A DNA stretch of 23,608 bases from JBOGJI01 sp050747865 (GTDB lineage: Bacteria; Acidobacteriota; Thermoanaerobaculia; Multivoradales; JAHEKO01), in contig JBOGJI010000208.1 of assembly GCA_050747865.1 (NCBI GenBank), forward strand, positions 1-23,608, in the 5' to 3' direction. Below the pieces are notes generated by a model. The model had not been told where the DNA came from and searched no databases. It saw only the letters and a list, made by a program, of their open reading frames with translations. Both the position numbers and the translations under genes were made by a program. This document shows positions 6,274 to 13,496 of this stretch, one piece after another. Positions within the stretch are counted from its first letter, which is position 1, and every line of letters starts with the position of its first letter.

Positions 6274-7191
6274 ATGGGCGCGTACCGAGCCGAAGACCTG
6301 CCCGACCCGCGCAACGCCGACATCCAGGTCTGGGTGGGCGGTCGGCTGGTGCCGCGGCTCGAGGCGACGGTCTCCGTCTTCGACTCCGCGGTCCAGGGCG
6401 GCGACGCCGTCTGGGAGGGGCTGCGGGTGTACGACGGGCGGGTTGCGATGCTCGACGCCCACCTCGACCGGCTGACCGCGTCGGCGCGGGCCATGGGGTT
6501 CGTGGAGATTCCCGACCGCGACACCGTCCGGCAGGCCCTGTTCCGCACGCTCGAAGTCAACGGCATGCGCGACGACGCGCATGTCCGGCTCACTCTGACG
6601 CGCGGCGAGAAAGTCACATCGGGAATGGACCCGCGACTGAACCGAGCCGGTCCCACGCTCATCGTGCTGGCGGAGTGGAAGCCGCCGGTCTATCCCGAGA
6701 AAGGGATCCGCCTGGTGACCTCGGCCATCCGCCGCGCGGCGCCGGATATCCTCGACTCCAAGATCCACCACAACAACCTGATCCACAACATCCTCGCCAA
6801 GCTGCAGGCGAACCAGGCGGGGGCGGACGATGCCTTGATGTTGGACCGCGAGGGCTACGTGGCGGAGACGAACGCCACCAACGTCTTTCTCGCCAAGCGC
6901 GGGACTCTCGTCACGCCGACGGCCGACTCCTGCCTGCCCGGGATCACCCGCGGCGTCGTTCTCGCGCTGGCCCGCGAGCACGGCATCGCGGCCGAGCAGC
7001 GCCGCGTCACCCTCGCCGAGGTGTGGTCGGCGGACGAGATGTTCACCAGCGGCACGATGGGCGAGCTCACCCCGGTCCTCGAGGTGGACGGACGGACGAT
7101 GGGCGATGGCTCGCCCGGTCCCGTCACCTTGCGGCTGCGCGACCTCTACCGCGAGCACGCCCGCGCCACGGGCACGCCGCTACCGTTCTGA
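6274..7191 (+). CDS. Class IV PLP-dependent aminotransferase (BCAT / D-amino acid aminotransferase-like)
   Basis: The 305-residue protein has the class IV aminotransferase features: VSVFDSAVQGGDAVWEGLRVYDG near residues 33-55, the catalytic Lys163 in LDSKIHHNNLIHN, and GYVAETNATNVF with Glu198 contacting the cofactor pyridine nitrogen. The later MFTSGTMGELTPVLEVDGR matches the phosphate-binding TSG(T)xxE region. It transfers an amino group between an amino acid and a 2-oxo acid. Which amino acid cannot be read from the sequence. It could be an ilvE-like branched-chain enzyme, but the pairing with a sulfotransferase-like gene points to the less understood BCAT-like subgroup. Its 3' end overlaps the convergent DUF3108 gene by 12 bases. 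ATG 6274 fits a TAGGAT element 8 bases before it. Confidence 0.9.
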   Translation: MGAYRAEDLPDPRNADIQVWVGGRLVPRLEATVSVFDSAVQGGDAVWEGLRVYDGRVAMLDAHLDRLTASARAMGFVEIPDRDTVRQALFRTLEVNGMRDDAHVRLTLTRGEKVTSGMDPRLNRAGPTLIVLAEWKPPVYPEKGIRLVTSAIRRAAPDILDSKIHHNNLIHNILAKLQANQAGADDALMLDREGYVAETNATNVFLAKRGTLVTPTADSCLPGITRGVVLALAREHGIAAEQRRVTLAEVWSADEMFTSGTMGELTPVLEVDGRTMGDGSPGPVTLRLRDLYREHARATGTPLPF

Positions 7192-8037
7192 GGCGTTCGC
7201 GGGCTTCCACTTGTCCCAATCCCTGGCCAGCTCGCGCGGCGGCGGGGCGCCGGTGGGCTCGGTGACTTCGGTCAGCTCGACCGCGACCGAGCCGATCGCC
7301 ACCTTGGTCTCCATCTTGACCAGCCGGCGCCAGCGATCGCGGGTGATCCACAGGTGGATCTTGGCGTTCGGCGAGCGGCGGAAGATGCCGCCCAGGCCTT
7401 CGATCTGCGGCTCCACCACCACGGTGTCGAAGGTGCCGGCGGGCGTCGTCACCCGCTCCAGGCCGCGGATCCGCATGCGCGCCGTGATCAGCTTCTCGCC
7501 GTCGGTGACCGGGAGCTCCGGGGGGTTGCCCTCGGGGGCGGGGTGGAGCCGGTAGGCGTAGATCGCCGACAGGGGGTCGAGGACGTCCTTCGGTACCGGC
7601 AAGTACGGGATTCGCTTGCCGTCGATCACCGTGCCGGCGGCCCCGTTCGTGTGGTCGAAGAGGATTTCGCGGTGCTCGTGGCGGGGGCCCTCGCGGGAGA
7701 CCTTCCGATACGACTTGGCCCTGAGGCTCGAGGTCACCGCCCGCGACACGACCCGGTCCTCCACCGGATAGATCAGGTCGATCACCGGCAGGCTGTCGGC
7801 CGTGGAGCGCATCTCGACCAGCCACGGCTCGGGGCCCAGGCCGACCTCCATCGTGGCCGAGCCCACCGGGATGCCGCTCCACCGGATCCGGTACTCGAGT
7901 CGTTCTCCTACCAGCTCGCGCATCGCCACCGGCGATGGGAACTCGGCGTCGGCCGCCGCGGCGAGGAGGGGCAGCCCCGCGACCATCCCCACACAAGACC
8001 AGAGGATCCGGCGAGCCGTGGCGCGCATGACCGCCAT
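7180..8037 (-). CDS. Exported DUF3108 domain protein
   Basis: The protein (285 residues from ATG 8037; ATG 8028 is three codons later) has a clear signal peptide: RATARR, a hydrophobic core ILWSCVGMVAGLPLLAA and an AADA cleavage region. The mature part contains VGERLEYRIRWSGIPVGSATM, the usual opening of DUF3108 proteins, then DPLSAIYAYRLHP and MRIRGLERVTTPAGTFDTVVVEP. The latter resembles the later half of the domain, in which a beta-rich periplasmic barrel-like fold is expected. The molecular role is unknown. The 3' end overlaps the aminotransferase gene by 12 bases in the opposite direction. The 5' end is divergent from the cupin gene, 48 bases apart. Confidence 0.85.
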   Translation of the reverse strand: MAVMRATARRILWSCVGMVAGLPLLAAAADAEFPSPVAMRELVGERLEYRIRWSGIPVGSATMEVGLGPEPWLVEMRSTADSLPVIDLIYPVEDRVVSRAVTSSLRAKSYRKVSREGPRHEHREILFDHTNGAAGTVIDGKRIPYLPVPKDVLDPLSAIYAYRLHPAPEGNPPELPVTDGEKLITARMRIRGLERVTTPAGTFDTVVVEPQIEGLGGIFRRSPNAKIHLWITRDRWRRLVKMETKVAIGSVAVELTEVTEPTGAPPPRELARDWDKWKPANASER

Positions 8038-8069
8038 TGTGCCACCGGAGGTGCGTCCTCGGAGACCGC

Positions 8070-8075
8070 TATACT
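8070..8075 (+). promoter_or_regulatory. -10-like TATACT before cupin gene
   Basis: TATACT ends 10 bases before ATG 8086 in the 48-base space shared with the divergent DUF3108 gene. No Shine-Dalgarno sequence is visible. Confidence 0.4.
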
Positions 8076-8085
8076 CGTTGCAGTC

Positions 8086-8457
8086 ATGGTGGAAGCGGGG
8101 CACGGCGATCTCGAGGGTCTGGACGATCGGCGCCCCTGGGGCGGCTATCGCATCCTCGACGAGGCGGCCGACCACAAGGTCAAGCGCATCGTCGTCCTGC
8201 CGGGCCAACGCCTGAGCCTGCAGCGCCACCGCCGGCGTGGCGAGCACTGGTACGTGGTGCGCGGCGAGGCGCTGGTCGAGCGCGACGGCGAGCAGATCCG
8301 CCTCGCCGCCGGCGAGGCGGTCGACATCCCCCTCAGCTCGTGGCACCGCGTCGCCAACCCCGGCGAGGCCGTGCTGGTCTTCATCGAGGTGCAGCGGGGC
8401 GACTACTTCGGCGAGGACGACATCGAGCGCGCGCAGGACGACTATGGCCGGGCGTGA
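8086..8457 (+). CDS. Cupin protein, mannose-6-phosphate isomerase type II C-terminal-like
   Basis: The 123-residue protein is a single cupin barrel like the C-terminal isomerase domain of type II phosphomannose isomerase/GDP-mannose pyrophosphorylase. It opens RRPWGGYRILDEA, then shows HRRRGEHWYVVRGEALVERDG with the metal-binding His and Glu, and SSWHRVANPGEAVLVFIEVQRGDYFGEDDIER. The last His (WHR) completes the usual metal site. It may interconvert mannose-6-phosphate and fructose-6-phosphate, but stand-alone proteins of this type are often uncharacterised. ATG 8086 is preceded by TATACT. The coding sequence for the C-terminal tail is repeated just downstream (see the repeat entry). Confidence 0.87.
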   Translation: MVEAGHGDLEGLDDRRPWGGYRILDEAADHKVKRIVVLPGQRLSLQRHRRRGEHWYVVRGEALVERDGEQIRLAAGEAVDIPLSSWHRVANPGEAVLVFIEVQRGDYFGEDDIERAQDDYGRA

Positions 8458-8522
8458 CGTCTGCGGACGGCCGCTTCACGGCGAGCACGACATCGAGCGC
8501 GCCGAGGACGACTACGGCCCGG
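8411..8522 (+). repeat. Tandem direct repeat of the cupin C-terminal tail
   Basis: Bases 8411-8452 and 8481-8522 match at 37 of 42 positions with a 70-base offset. The first copy encodes the cupin tail GEDDIERAQDDYGR. The second encodes GEHDIERAEDDYGP and then a stop at 8528-8530, but in a different frame and without a cupin gene in front of it. It looks like the leftover 3' end of a second, deleted cupin copy. Confidence 0.75.
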
Positions 8523-9088
8523 TCGACTGATCGCGGCCCGGTCGGGTAGCGGCGGCGGGCACGTCCTGCCGGATCGGGCGACGGTCCGGGCTGCGGCTCA
8601 CCCTCGTCCTGGAGCGAGCGTCGGATTCGGGCTCCGCGGCATCTCCGTCCCAGAACTGGCGCGCGTAGGCCCAGGCCTGCAGCCCGACACGCCGTCCCAG
8701 CTCCTGGCCGCGCAGGTTGCCGTCCGTGAAGTGGATGCCGCCATAGAGGCGGGAGATGCCCGCCGCCTCCGCCGCTTCCAACAGCGTCGACCAGCGCAAG
8801 ATCACTGTCTGCCGCGGGCTCGGCGTGCCAATGGCGAAACCGCTTGAGGTCGGTGCCAGTCACGTAGCCGACCGCTCGTCCGTCGTAGGCCGTCCACGCG
8901 TCGTACATGGCGGTGCTGAGCACGTGCAGACGCCAAGTCGAGGCGGTCGGCGATGGCGGATTCAGGGCCACGGCCTGCAGCGCCACCTGGTTCCAGCGGA
9001 CGGCGATCGACTGGGCATGGACCACCATGCCCGGCGCCAGCACCGAAGTCGCAGCGAACAGGGCGAAAGCGCGTTCCCGGAGTCGCAT
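8512..9088 (-). pseudogene. Vanadium-dependent haloperoxidase remnant (internal deletion and frameshift)
   Basis: The minus-strand frame from ATG 9088 gives a signal peptide (RERAFALFAATSVLAPGMVVHAQ) and then SIAVRWNQVALQAVALNPP and LSTAMYDAWTAYDGRAVGYV, the N-terminus of vanadium haloperoxidase/PAP2-like secreted proteins. At about 8805-8835 the homology jumps to another frame that reads ILRWSTLLEAAEAAGISRLYGGIHFTDGN and ends with ELGRRVGLQAWAYARQFWDG. This is the C-terminal end of the same family. The central few hundred residues, including the vanadate-binding core, are missing. A good ribosome binding site (GAGGAGGG) remains before the ATG. I infer a deletion that removed the middle and left the frames mismatched. 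Confidence 0.75.
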
Positions 9089-9144
9089 GCGTCGGTTCCC
9101 TCCTCGAGTGTGGGTGGTCGACGAAGAGCTTGAACGGCCGGAGT

Positions 9145-9150
9145 TATATT
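9145..9150 (+). promoter_or_regulatory. -10-like TATATT before DinB gene
   Basis: TATATT ends 9 bases before ATG 9160, with no Shine-Dalgarno sequence in between. This fits a leaderless message. Confidence 0.4.
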
Positions 9151-9159
9151 CTATCGGCT

Positions 9160-9642
9160 ATGACCGACGAGGAGCTCAAGCGCTGGTTGGTGGCGCTGCT
9201 CACCTGGGAGAGCGCCCACGTCGGCTTCGAGCGCGCCGTGTCGTCCCTGCCCGCGGATCGCGTCGGGGCTCGCCCCCAGGGCCACGCTCACTCCCTGTGG
9301 GAGCTGGTCGAGCATCTGCGGCTGGCGCAGCGCGACATCCTGGAGTTCTCGCGCACACCCGGCCACGTCTCCCCACCCTGGCCCGACAGCTACTGGCCGC
9401 CCTCTCCGGAGCCCCCATCCCCCTCTGCATGGCAACAGAGCGTCGACGCCTTCCGCGCCGACCTTACGGAGTTCTGCGCCCTCCTCGAATCCGCCGACTC
9501 GGACCCCTTCGCGCCGTTCCCGTGGGATCCGAAGAAGAGCCTGTTACGCGAAGCCCTGCTGCTGGCCGACCACAACGCCTACCATGTCGGCCAGATCGTC
9601 GCCGTCCGTCACGCCCTCGCCCTCTGGCCTCCCCCGCGATAG
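9160..9642 (+). CDS. DinB-superfamily protein
   Basis: The 160-residue protein has the DinB/YfiT four-helix layout with the three-histidine metal site. One His is in SLWELVEHLRLAQRDIL and the other two are in LLLADHNAYHVGQIVAVRHAL. Members of this family bind a divalent metal; some transfer thiols such as bacillithiol or mycothiol, others are of unknown use. Nothing here identifies a substrate. ATG 9160 lies 9 bases after TATATT. Its stop faces that of the membrane protein gene, 19 bases away. Confidence 0.87.
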   Translation: MTDEELKRWLVALLTWESAHVGFERAVSSLPADRVGARPQGHAHSLWELVEHLRLAQRDILEFSRTPGHVSPPWPDSYWPPSPEPPSPSAWQQSVDAFRADLTEFCALLESADSDPFAPFPWDPKKSLLREALLLADHNAYHVGQIVAVRHALALWPPPR

Positions 9643-9661
9643 CGCCGGCGTTTCGTTCGGT

Positions 9662-10006
9662 TCAACCCAGACCGCGCATCTGCATCGCGGGATGGCGGAC
9701 CCAGTGAACGACGCTGGCGATGAGGAAGTAGCCGGAGATGGCGAGCAGGACGAGGCACGCCAGGTAGGTGCCCAGGCGCTCGGTCAGGCCTAGCGGCACG
9801 AGCATGAGGAAGTAGATGCCTCCCAGAGCGGCGAGGGAGATGTAGGTGAACCAGTAGCCCTGGTGGGTCACCAGACCGGTGACGAAGAAGAGGGTGACGT
9901 TCAGGATGGCGAGCAGGCCGGCCGTGCGCGCCAGGTTCGCCCAGTAGATCGCCTGCTGGCGCGCGAAGTGGTCATCCAGGCGGGCGCGAAGCGGCGCGCG
10001 GGACAC
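9662..10006 (-). CDS. Small membrane protein, unknown function
   Basis: The 114-residue product starts with GTG 10006. After a basic N-terminus (RAPLRARLDDHFARQQAIYWANLART) it has three hydrophobic stretches: AGLLAILNVTLFFVTGLV, FTYISLAALGGIYFLMLVPL and TYLACLVLLAISGYFLIASVV. These look like three membrane-spanning helices with a cytoplasmic basic start. I do not recognise the family. It starts 9 bases downstream of the M28 peptidase stop and reads in the same direction, so it is probably the last gene of that transcript. Confidence 0.72.
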   Translation of the reverse strand: MSRAPLRARLDDHFARQQAIYWANLARTAGLLAILNVTLFFVTGLVTHQGYWFTYISLAALGGIYFLMLVPLGLTERLGTYLACLVLLAISGYFLIASVVHWVRHPAMQMRGLG

Positions 10007-10015
10007 GAGACCATC

Positions 10016-11650
10016 CTACTGCGTTGCCGGCGTCTCCTCGTTCTGGTCCTTCTTGCGCTCTTCTTCTTCCTCCGGTTCTTCCGGCATCGGCTTGCGGGGG
10101 AAGGGTTGGGGGTCGTTGGCGGCCTGCCACAGGAGGCTCGCCAGGACCACAGAGGCCTGCTTCAGGTCCTCGGGTGAGAGGTGCTCGTAGGTGTCGATGT
10201 CGGAGTGGTGGGTGCGGGTCGAGTAGTCGCGGCGGTCCTGGATGAACTGGAAGCCGGGCAGCCCCACGCGGTCGAAGGGGACGTGGTCGGTGCTGCCGGT
10301 CTCGCGCATGGTCACCGTGGTGACGCCGAGGTCGGAGAGCGGCTCGATCCAGCGCTCGAAGCGCTTCATGGCGCCCAGGTTCTCCTGCGCCCAGATGCCG
10401 CGCACCGCGCCGCCGCCGTTGTCGATGTTGAGATAGACCGAGAAGCGCGCGAAGTCCGGTTTCGGCTCGATCGGCCAGCCGGGCCGGCGATAGCGCTCGG
10501 GCAGCTCCCGCTCCTCGGGTTCGTCCGACGGTGGGCGATGGGCGAAGTGCTCCTCGACGTGGGCCTCCGAGCCCAGGAGCCCCTGCTCCTCGCCGCCCCA
10601 CAGGGCGAAGCGGATGCTGCGCCGCGGCTCGAGGCCGAGGCTCGACAGGATGCGCGCCGCCTCCATGACCACGACAACGCCGGCGCCGTCGTCGGTGGCG
10701 CCGGTGCCGCCGTGCCAGGAGTCGAGGTGGGCGCCGGCCATGACGATCTCGGGCTTGCGGCCCTCGCCGGCAATCTCGGCCAGCGTGTTGAAGGCCTGCG
10801 TCGTCTCGTCATGGCGCTCGGCCTCGACCTCGATCTCGAGCACCGGAGTCACCTCGTCGTCGAGCAGCCTCAGGAGCCGAGAGTAGGGCTCGACGGCCAT
10901 CACCAACGCGGGCACGCCCACCGGCTCGCCGGGAATCCCCAGGTTGCCGCCGCCGGTCACCCGCACCACGCCGTGCTCGAACGAGGAGACCTCGATGGTC
11001 GCCAGGGCGCCCTCCTCGGCGAGGAACGCGTTCCTCTTGCGGCCCAGCGCGATCCGCTCGCGCCGCCGCTCCAGCCACACTTCGCGGTCGTCTTCGTCGT
11101 CCGGGATCTCGTACTTCGCCAGCTCGGCCAGGTCGTCCTCGTCATGGCGATCGAAGACCGGCTCGTCCGGACTCTTCGGCTCCGGCGGCTCGTCGAGGAG
11201 CAGGATCTTGCCGGCGACCTTGCCGTTGAGCGCCTCCAGGTCCTTCTCCTCCTCGATCTTCGCCCGCATCACCTCGCCACGCACCGCGCCGTCGGTCCCC
11301 GGCGTCCATGCCTTGGGCTGCGCCCGCAGGACTGCCGTCCCCGGCTCGACCAGGCGCACGCTGGCCTTGCTGAACGACCAGCCTTCGCCGAACTCGAACG
11401 GCTCGAGGCGGGCCTCGGCGAGCCCCCACTCGGCAAACTTCTGCCGCGTCCACTCGTTCGCCTGCCTGAGCCCGGGCGAGCCGGTGAGCCGCGGCCCGAT
11501 GTGATCCGTGAGGTGCCGGGCGAGCTCCATCACCTGGGACTCGTGGAACCCCTCCTGCCGGATCCGGTTCAGAACGTCGTAGTCGGGCTCCCGCGCCGCC
11601 AACGGCGCGGCGAGCAGACAAAGCACGAGCGGCAGCGGACGTGGTCGCAT
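10016..11650 (-). CDS. Secreted M28-family zinc metallopeptidase
   Basis: The 544-residue protein has a signal peptide (RPRPLPLVLCLLAAPLAA) and an M28 peptidase domain. Zinc and catalytic residues are visible in AGAHLDSWHGGTGATDDGAG (His, Asp), ALWGGEEQGLLGS (Glu pair), YLNIDNGGG (Asp) and RTHHSDIDTYEHL (His). Between the prodomain-like start (EGFHESQVMELARHLTDHIGPRLTGSPG) and the catalytic part sits a PA-type insert (GKVAGKILLLDEP...ALATIEVSS), which is usual in this subgroup. A stretch rich in Asp, Glu and Arg interrupts it. The tail (MPEEPEEEEERKKDQNEE) is highly charged and probably disordered. It would act as an aminopeptidase or carboxypeptidase in the periplasm or outside the cell. ATG 11650 has GAGGAGAC just before it. 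Confidence 0.92.
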   Translation of the reverse strand: MRPRPLPLVLCLLAAPLAAREPDYDVLNRIRQEGFHESQVMELARHLTDHIGPRLTGSPGLRQANEWTRQKFAEWGLAEARLEPFEFGEGWSFSKASVRLVEPGTAVLRAQPKAWTPGTDGAVRGEVMRAKIEEEKDLEALNGKVAGKILLLDEPPEPKSPDEPVFDRHDEDDLAELAKYEIPDDEDDREVWLERRRERIALGRKRNAFLAEEGALATIEVSSFEHGVVRVTGGGNLGIPGEPVGVPALVMAVEPYSRLLRLLDDEVTPVLEIEVEAERHDETTQAFNTLAEIAGEGRKPEIVMAGAHLDSWHGGTGATDDGAGVVVVMEAARILSSLGLEPRRSIRFALWGGEEQGLLGSEAHVEEHFAHRPPSDEPEERELPERYRRPGWPIEPKPDFARFSVYLNIDNGGGAVRGIWAQENLGAMKRFERWIEPLSDLGVTTVTMRETGSTDHVPFDRVGLPGFQFIQDRRDYSTRTHHSDIDTYEHLSPEDLKQASVVLASLLWQAANDPQPFPRKPMPEEPEEEEERKKDQNEETPATQ

Positions 11651-11687
11651 GGTCTCCTCCTCAGGGAACGGGACACGAAGAGACACA

Positions 11688-12896
11688 ATGTACGGGAGTT
11701 GCCGGGAAAGGTTGCGTCGAGATCAACCGTGGCAACGGTGTCGCACAAGAAAACCGCCGCCGGCGCCGAGGGTGGGGGCGCGGGCTGCGCACGGATTCGC
11801 GCGTCTGTGTATAATTCTATGTTCCGGGGCGCGGCGGGAGGCCCGCGAGATCCTGTATCGGGACTTTCTCGTCTTCGACACCGCCGGCGGGCGGCCGCAG
11901 GACGACCTGGTGAGCCGCGGCGGGCTCGAGGAGGTCGCCTTCGGTGAGGGGTCGTACACCCAGGAGCAACGCGACGCGGCACACGTGCTGCTCGAGGACA
12001 CGGAGCACTTCGAGGAGCTCGACCTGGGCAGGCCCGGAGCCGTGGACGACGACTTGATCCACCGGCACTCGGTCGGGGCGACGTTGACCCACGATGTGGC
12101 GATCTACGAGGAGCGGCTGCGGCAGGAGGGGTTGCTCACCGGGCCGGCCCCGGACGGCCTCTACTACCGGTGGCTGGAGAACGCCTCGCGTCAGGGCGTC
12201 AACCCGGAGACCATCGTCGACATCGCGCGCACACACGGCATCACGCCCGAGGATTTCGAGATTCTCGCGGGGCTGGAGGAGATCCGGGATCGGGACGGAA
12301 AGTCGTTCTTCGTGCTGCCCACGGATATCAGCGCCGAGGACGCGCGGCGCGCGGTCGTGATGACCTACGTCTTCAACGCCGGCACCGACTACGGCGATAC
12401 CGCCCACCTGAACGACTTCCCCGACACCCCGTATTCGGCCGCCGAGATCCAGCGCATCCTCGACCGGCAACAGGCCAACGACTGGAGCTACGACCACGAC
12501 GTCGGCTTCGTGCACGGCAACGGCGGCCGGCTGGTGACCACCCCCAACGGCATTCTCATGGGCCTCGGCGGCAACTGGCTCCAGAACCTGTACAGCCAGC
12601 AGGGCGGCACCGCATGGGGCGACATCTTCATGCTCAACGTCGATGACGTGGACGATCCCGTCGCCGCCCTGCGCGAGGTGGTCGAGTCGGGCCGGGCGAC
12701 GTACCAGAACGACGACGGGTCGCTGTACCAGGGCAGCCTCGACCTCGACCGGCTGCTGCACCACGAGGAGCGCCACTCGCAGCAGTGGGCCAGAGAAGGC
12801 TACGCGGGATTCCTCGCGTCGTATGCCTGGGAGCAGATCACCGGCGGCAACGAGACCGAAGAGGACGCCGGCCTCTCGGACGGCGGATACGACTAG
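11688..12896 (+). CDS. Zincin-like metallopeptidase domain protein with N-terminal EF-hand-like module (start uncertain)
   Basis: From about base 11850 the frame encodes RDFLVFDTAGG, then DDLVSRGGLEE and DDDLIHRHSV, a pair of acidic EF-hand-like loops also present in the protein at 21152-22906. A middle helical part follows. The C-terminal domain has LLHHEERHSQQW (HExxH zinc motif, 12762-12776) and then ITGGNETEEDAGLSDGGY. There the NxxExxAGxxxGGY pattern could supply the third zinc ligand and is familiar from small secreted zincin-like domains. I infer a secreted or toxin-like peptidase. The start is a problem. The in-frame ATG 11688 lies upstream of a TATAAT at 11810-11815, ATG 11819 is one base out of frame, and CTG 11853 is the only candidate just after GGGAGG. 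A single-base indel or start loss is possible. Confidence 0.72.
   Translation: MYGSCRERLRRDQPWQRCRTRKPPPAPRVGARAAHGFARLCIILCSGARREAREILYRDFLVFDTAGGRPQDDLVSRGGLEEVAFGEGSYTQEQRDAAHVLLEDTEHFEELDLGRPGAVDDDLIHRHSVGATLTHDVAIYEERLRQEGLLTGPAPDGLYYRWLENASRQGVNPETIVDIARTHGITPEDFEILAGLEEIRDRDGKSFFVLPTDISAEDARRAVVMTYVFNAGTDYGDTAHLNDFPDTPYSAAEIQRILDRQQANDWSYDHDVGFVHGNGGRLVTTPNGILMGLGGNWLQNLYSQQGGTAWGDIFMLNVDDVDDPVAALREVVESGRATYQNDDGSLYQGSLDLDRLLHHEERHSQQWAREGYAGFLASYAWEQITGGNETEEDAGLSDGGYD
11810..11815 (+). promoter_or_regulatory. TATAAT -10 element inside the 5' region of the zincin-like gene
   Basis: A perfect TATAAT followed by TC, the same TATAATTC as before the related gene at 22906. It lies 37 bases before the CTG at 11853 and about 35 bases before the homologous part of the protein begins. 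No clear -35 is visible. Confidence 0.45.
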
Positions 12897-12910
12897 GCTT
12901 CGCGGTTCGC

Positions 12911-13462
12911 GTGCGCAGACTCGTCATCCTCGGCGCCGTCGTGATCGCGGCGATCGGTGCGCTGGCGGCGTACAAGAGCTGCTCCGACTGGGACCCCGCC
13001 GCGCAGTTCGCCCCGCCGCTGCGCCCGGCGTTCGGCGCCCGGGTGGTCGACGGCGAGCTCGAGCTGTGGACCGGGACGCCGTGCCACGACGTCACCGAGG
13101 TGGCGATCGTGTTCGATTCGGGCACGGCCGAACGCGTGCGCCGGGACCTCGCGGCCATCGAGCCCGGGATCACGCTGGAGACCTTCCGCCCCGCCGGCGA
13201 CAATGCCGGCATGGTCGTCGAACGCGAGCTGCCGGACGGCTTCGACTGGCGGCAGGCGGAGACGGTCACCTTCCTCGTCGAGGGCTCCGACGGGTACTGG
13301 AGCGCCGAGGCGAAGATCGACGAGGTCGTGGACGGATCGGACGACCACCCCGAGGGCACCTACCTGTTCCAGGAAGTCGGCTGGCTCGACACCACCGCCG
13401 TCGCCGAGAAGAACGGCGAGACCTTCCTGACCGTCTGCACCACCGCTCCCGCCGAGGAGTGA
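12911..13462 (+). CDS. Membrane-anchored protein of unknown function
   Basis: The 183-residue protein starts with GTG 12911, 14 bases after the zincin-like gene. It has an N-terminal membrane segment (RRLVILGAVVIAAIGALAAY) followed by KSCSDW and a beta-rich outer domain with four cysteines: the one after the membrane segment, CHD, and CTT near the end among them. No family is recognised. The Cys after the hydrophobic segment is not in a good lipobox, so a signal anchor is more likely. Position behind a possible toxin-like peptidase makes an inhibitor or immunity role conceivable, but there is no direct evidence. A TAGGCT hexamer overlapping the upstream stop lies 11 bases before the GTG. Confidence 0.75.
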   Translation: MRRLVILGAVVIAAIGALAAYKSCSDWDPAAQFAPPLRPAFGARVVDGELELWTGTPCHDVTEVAIVFDSGTAERVRRDLAAIEPGITLETFRPAGDNAGMVVERELPDGFDWRQAETVTFLVEGSDGYWSAEAKIDEVVDGSDDHPEGTYLFQEVGWLDTTAVAEKNGETFLTVCTTAPAEE

Positions 13463-13479
13463 CGTCCGCCGCCGGGCCG

Positions 13480-13494
13480 CTCGCGAGCCGCGAG
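13480..13494. terminator. Short hairpin between convergent genes
   Basis: CTCGCG and CGCGAG enclose a three-base loop between the stops of the anchored protein and the OmpA gene. The stem is strong but no T-run follows on either strand, so intrinsic termination is uncertain. Confidence 0.25.
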
Positions 13495-13496
13495 GG

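Noticed and set aside
10181..11947. 588-codon open frame opposite the M28 peptidase
   Set aside because: It mirrors a well-supported peptidase gene and its translation is rich in Arg, Gly, Leu and Val without any domain; such frames arise in GC-rich genes.
11819..11947. Frame starting at ATG 11819 right after TATAAT
   Set aside because: Its product is Arg-rich and unrelated to the EF-hand-like module; used only as evidence for a possible one-base indel.
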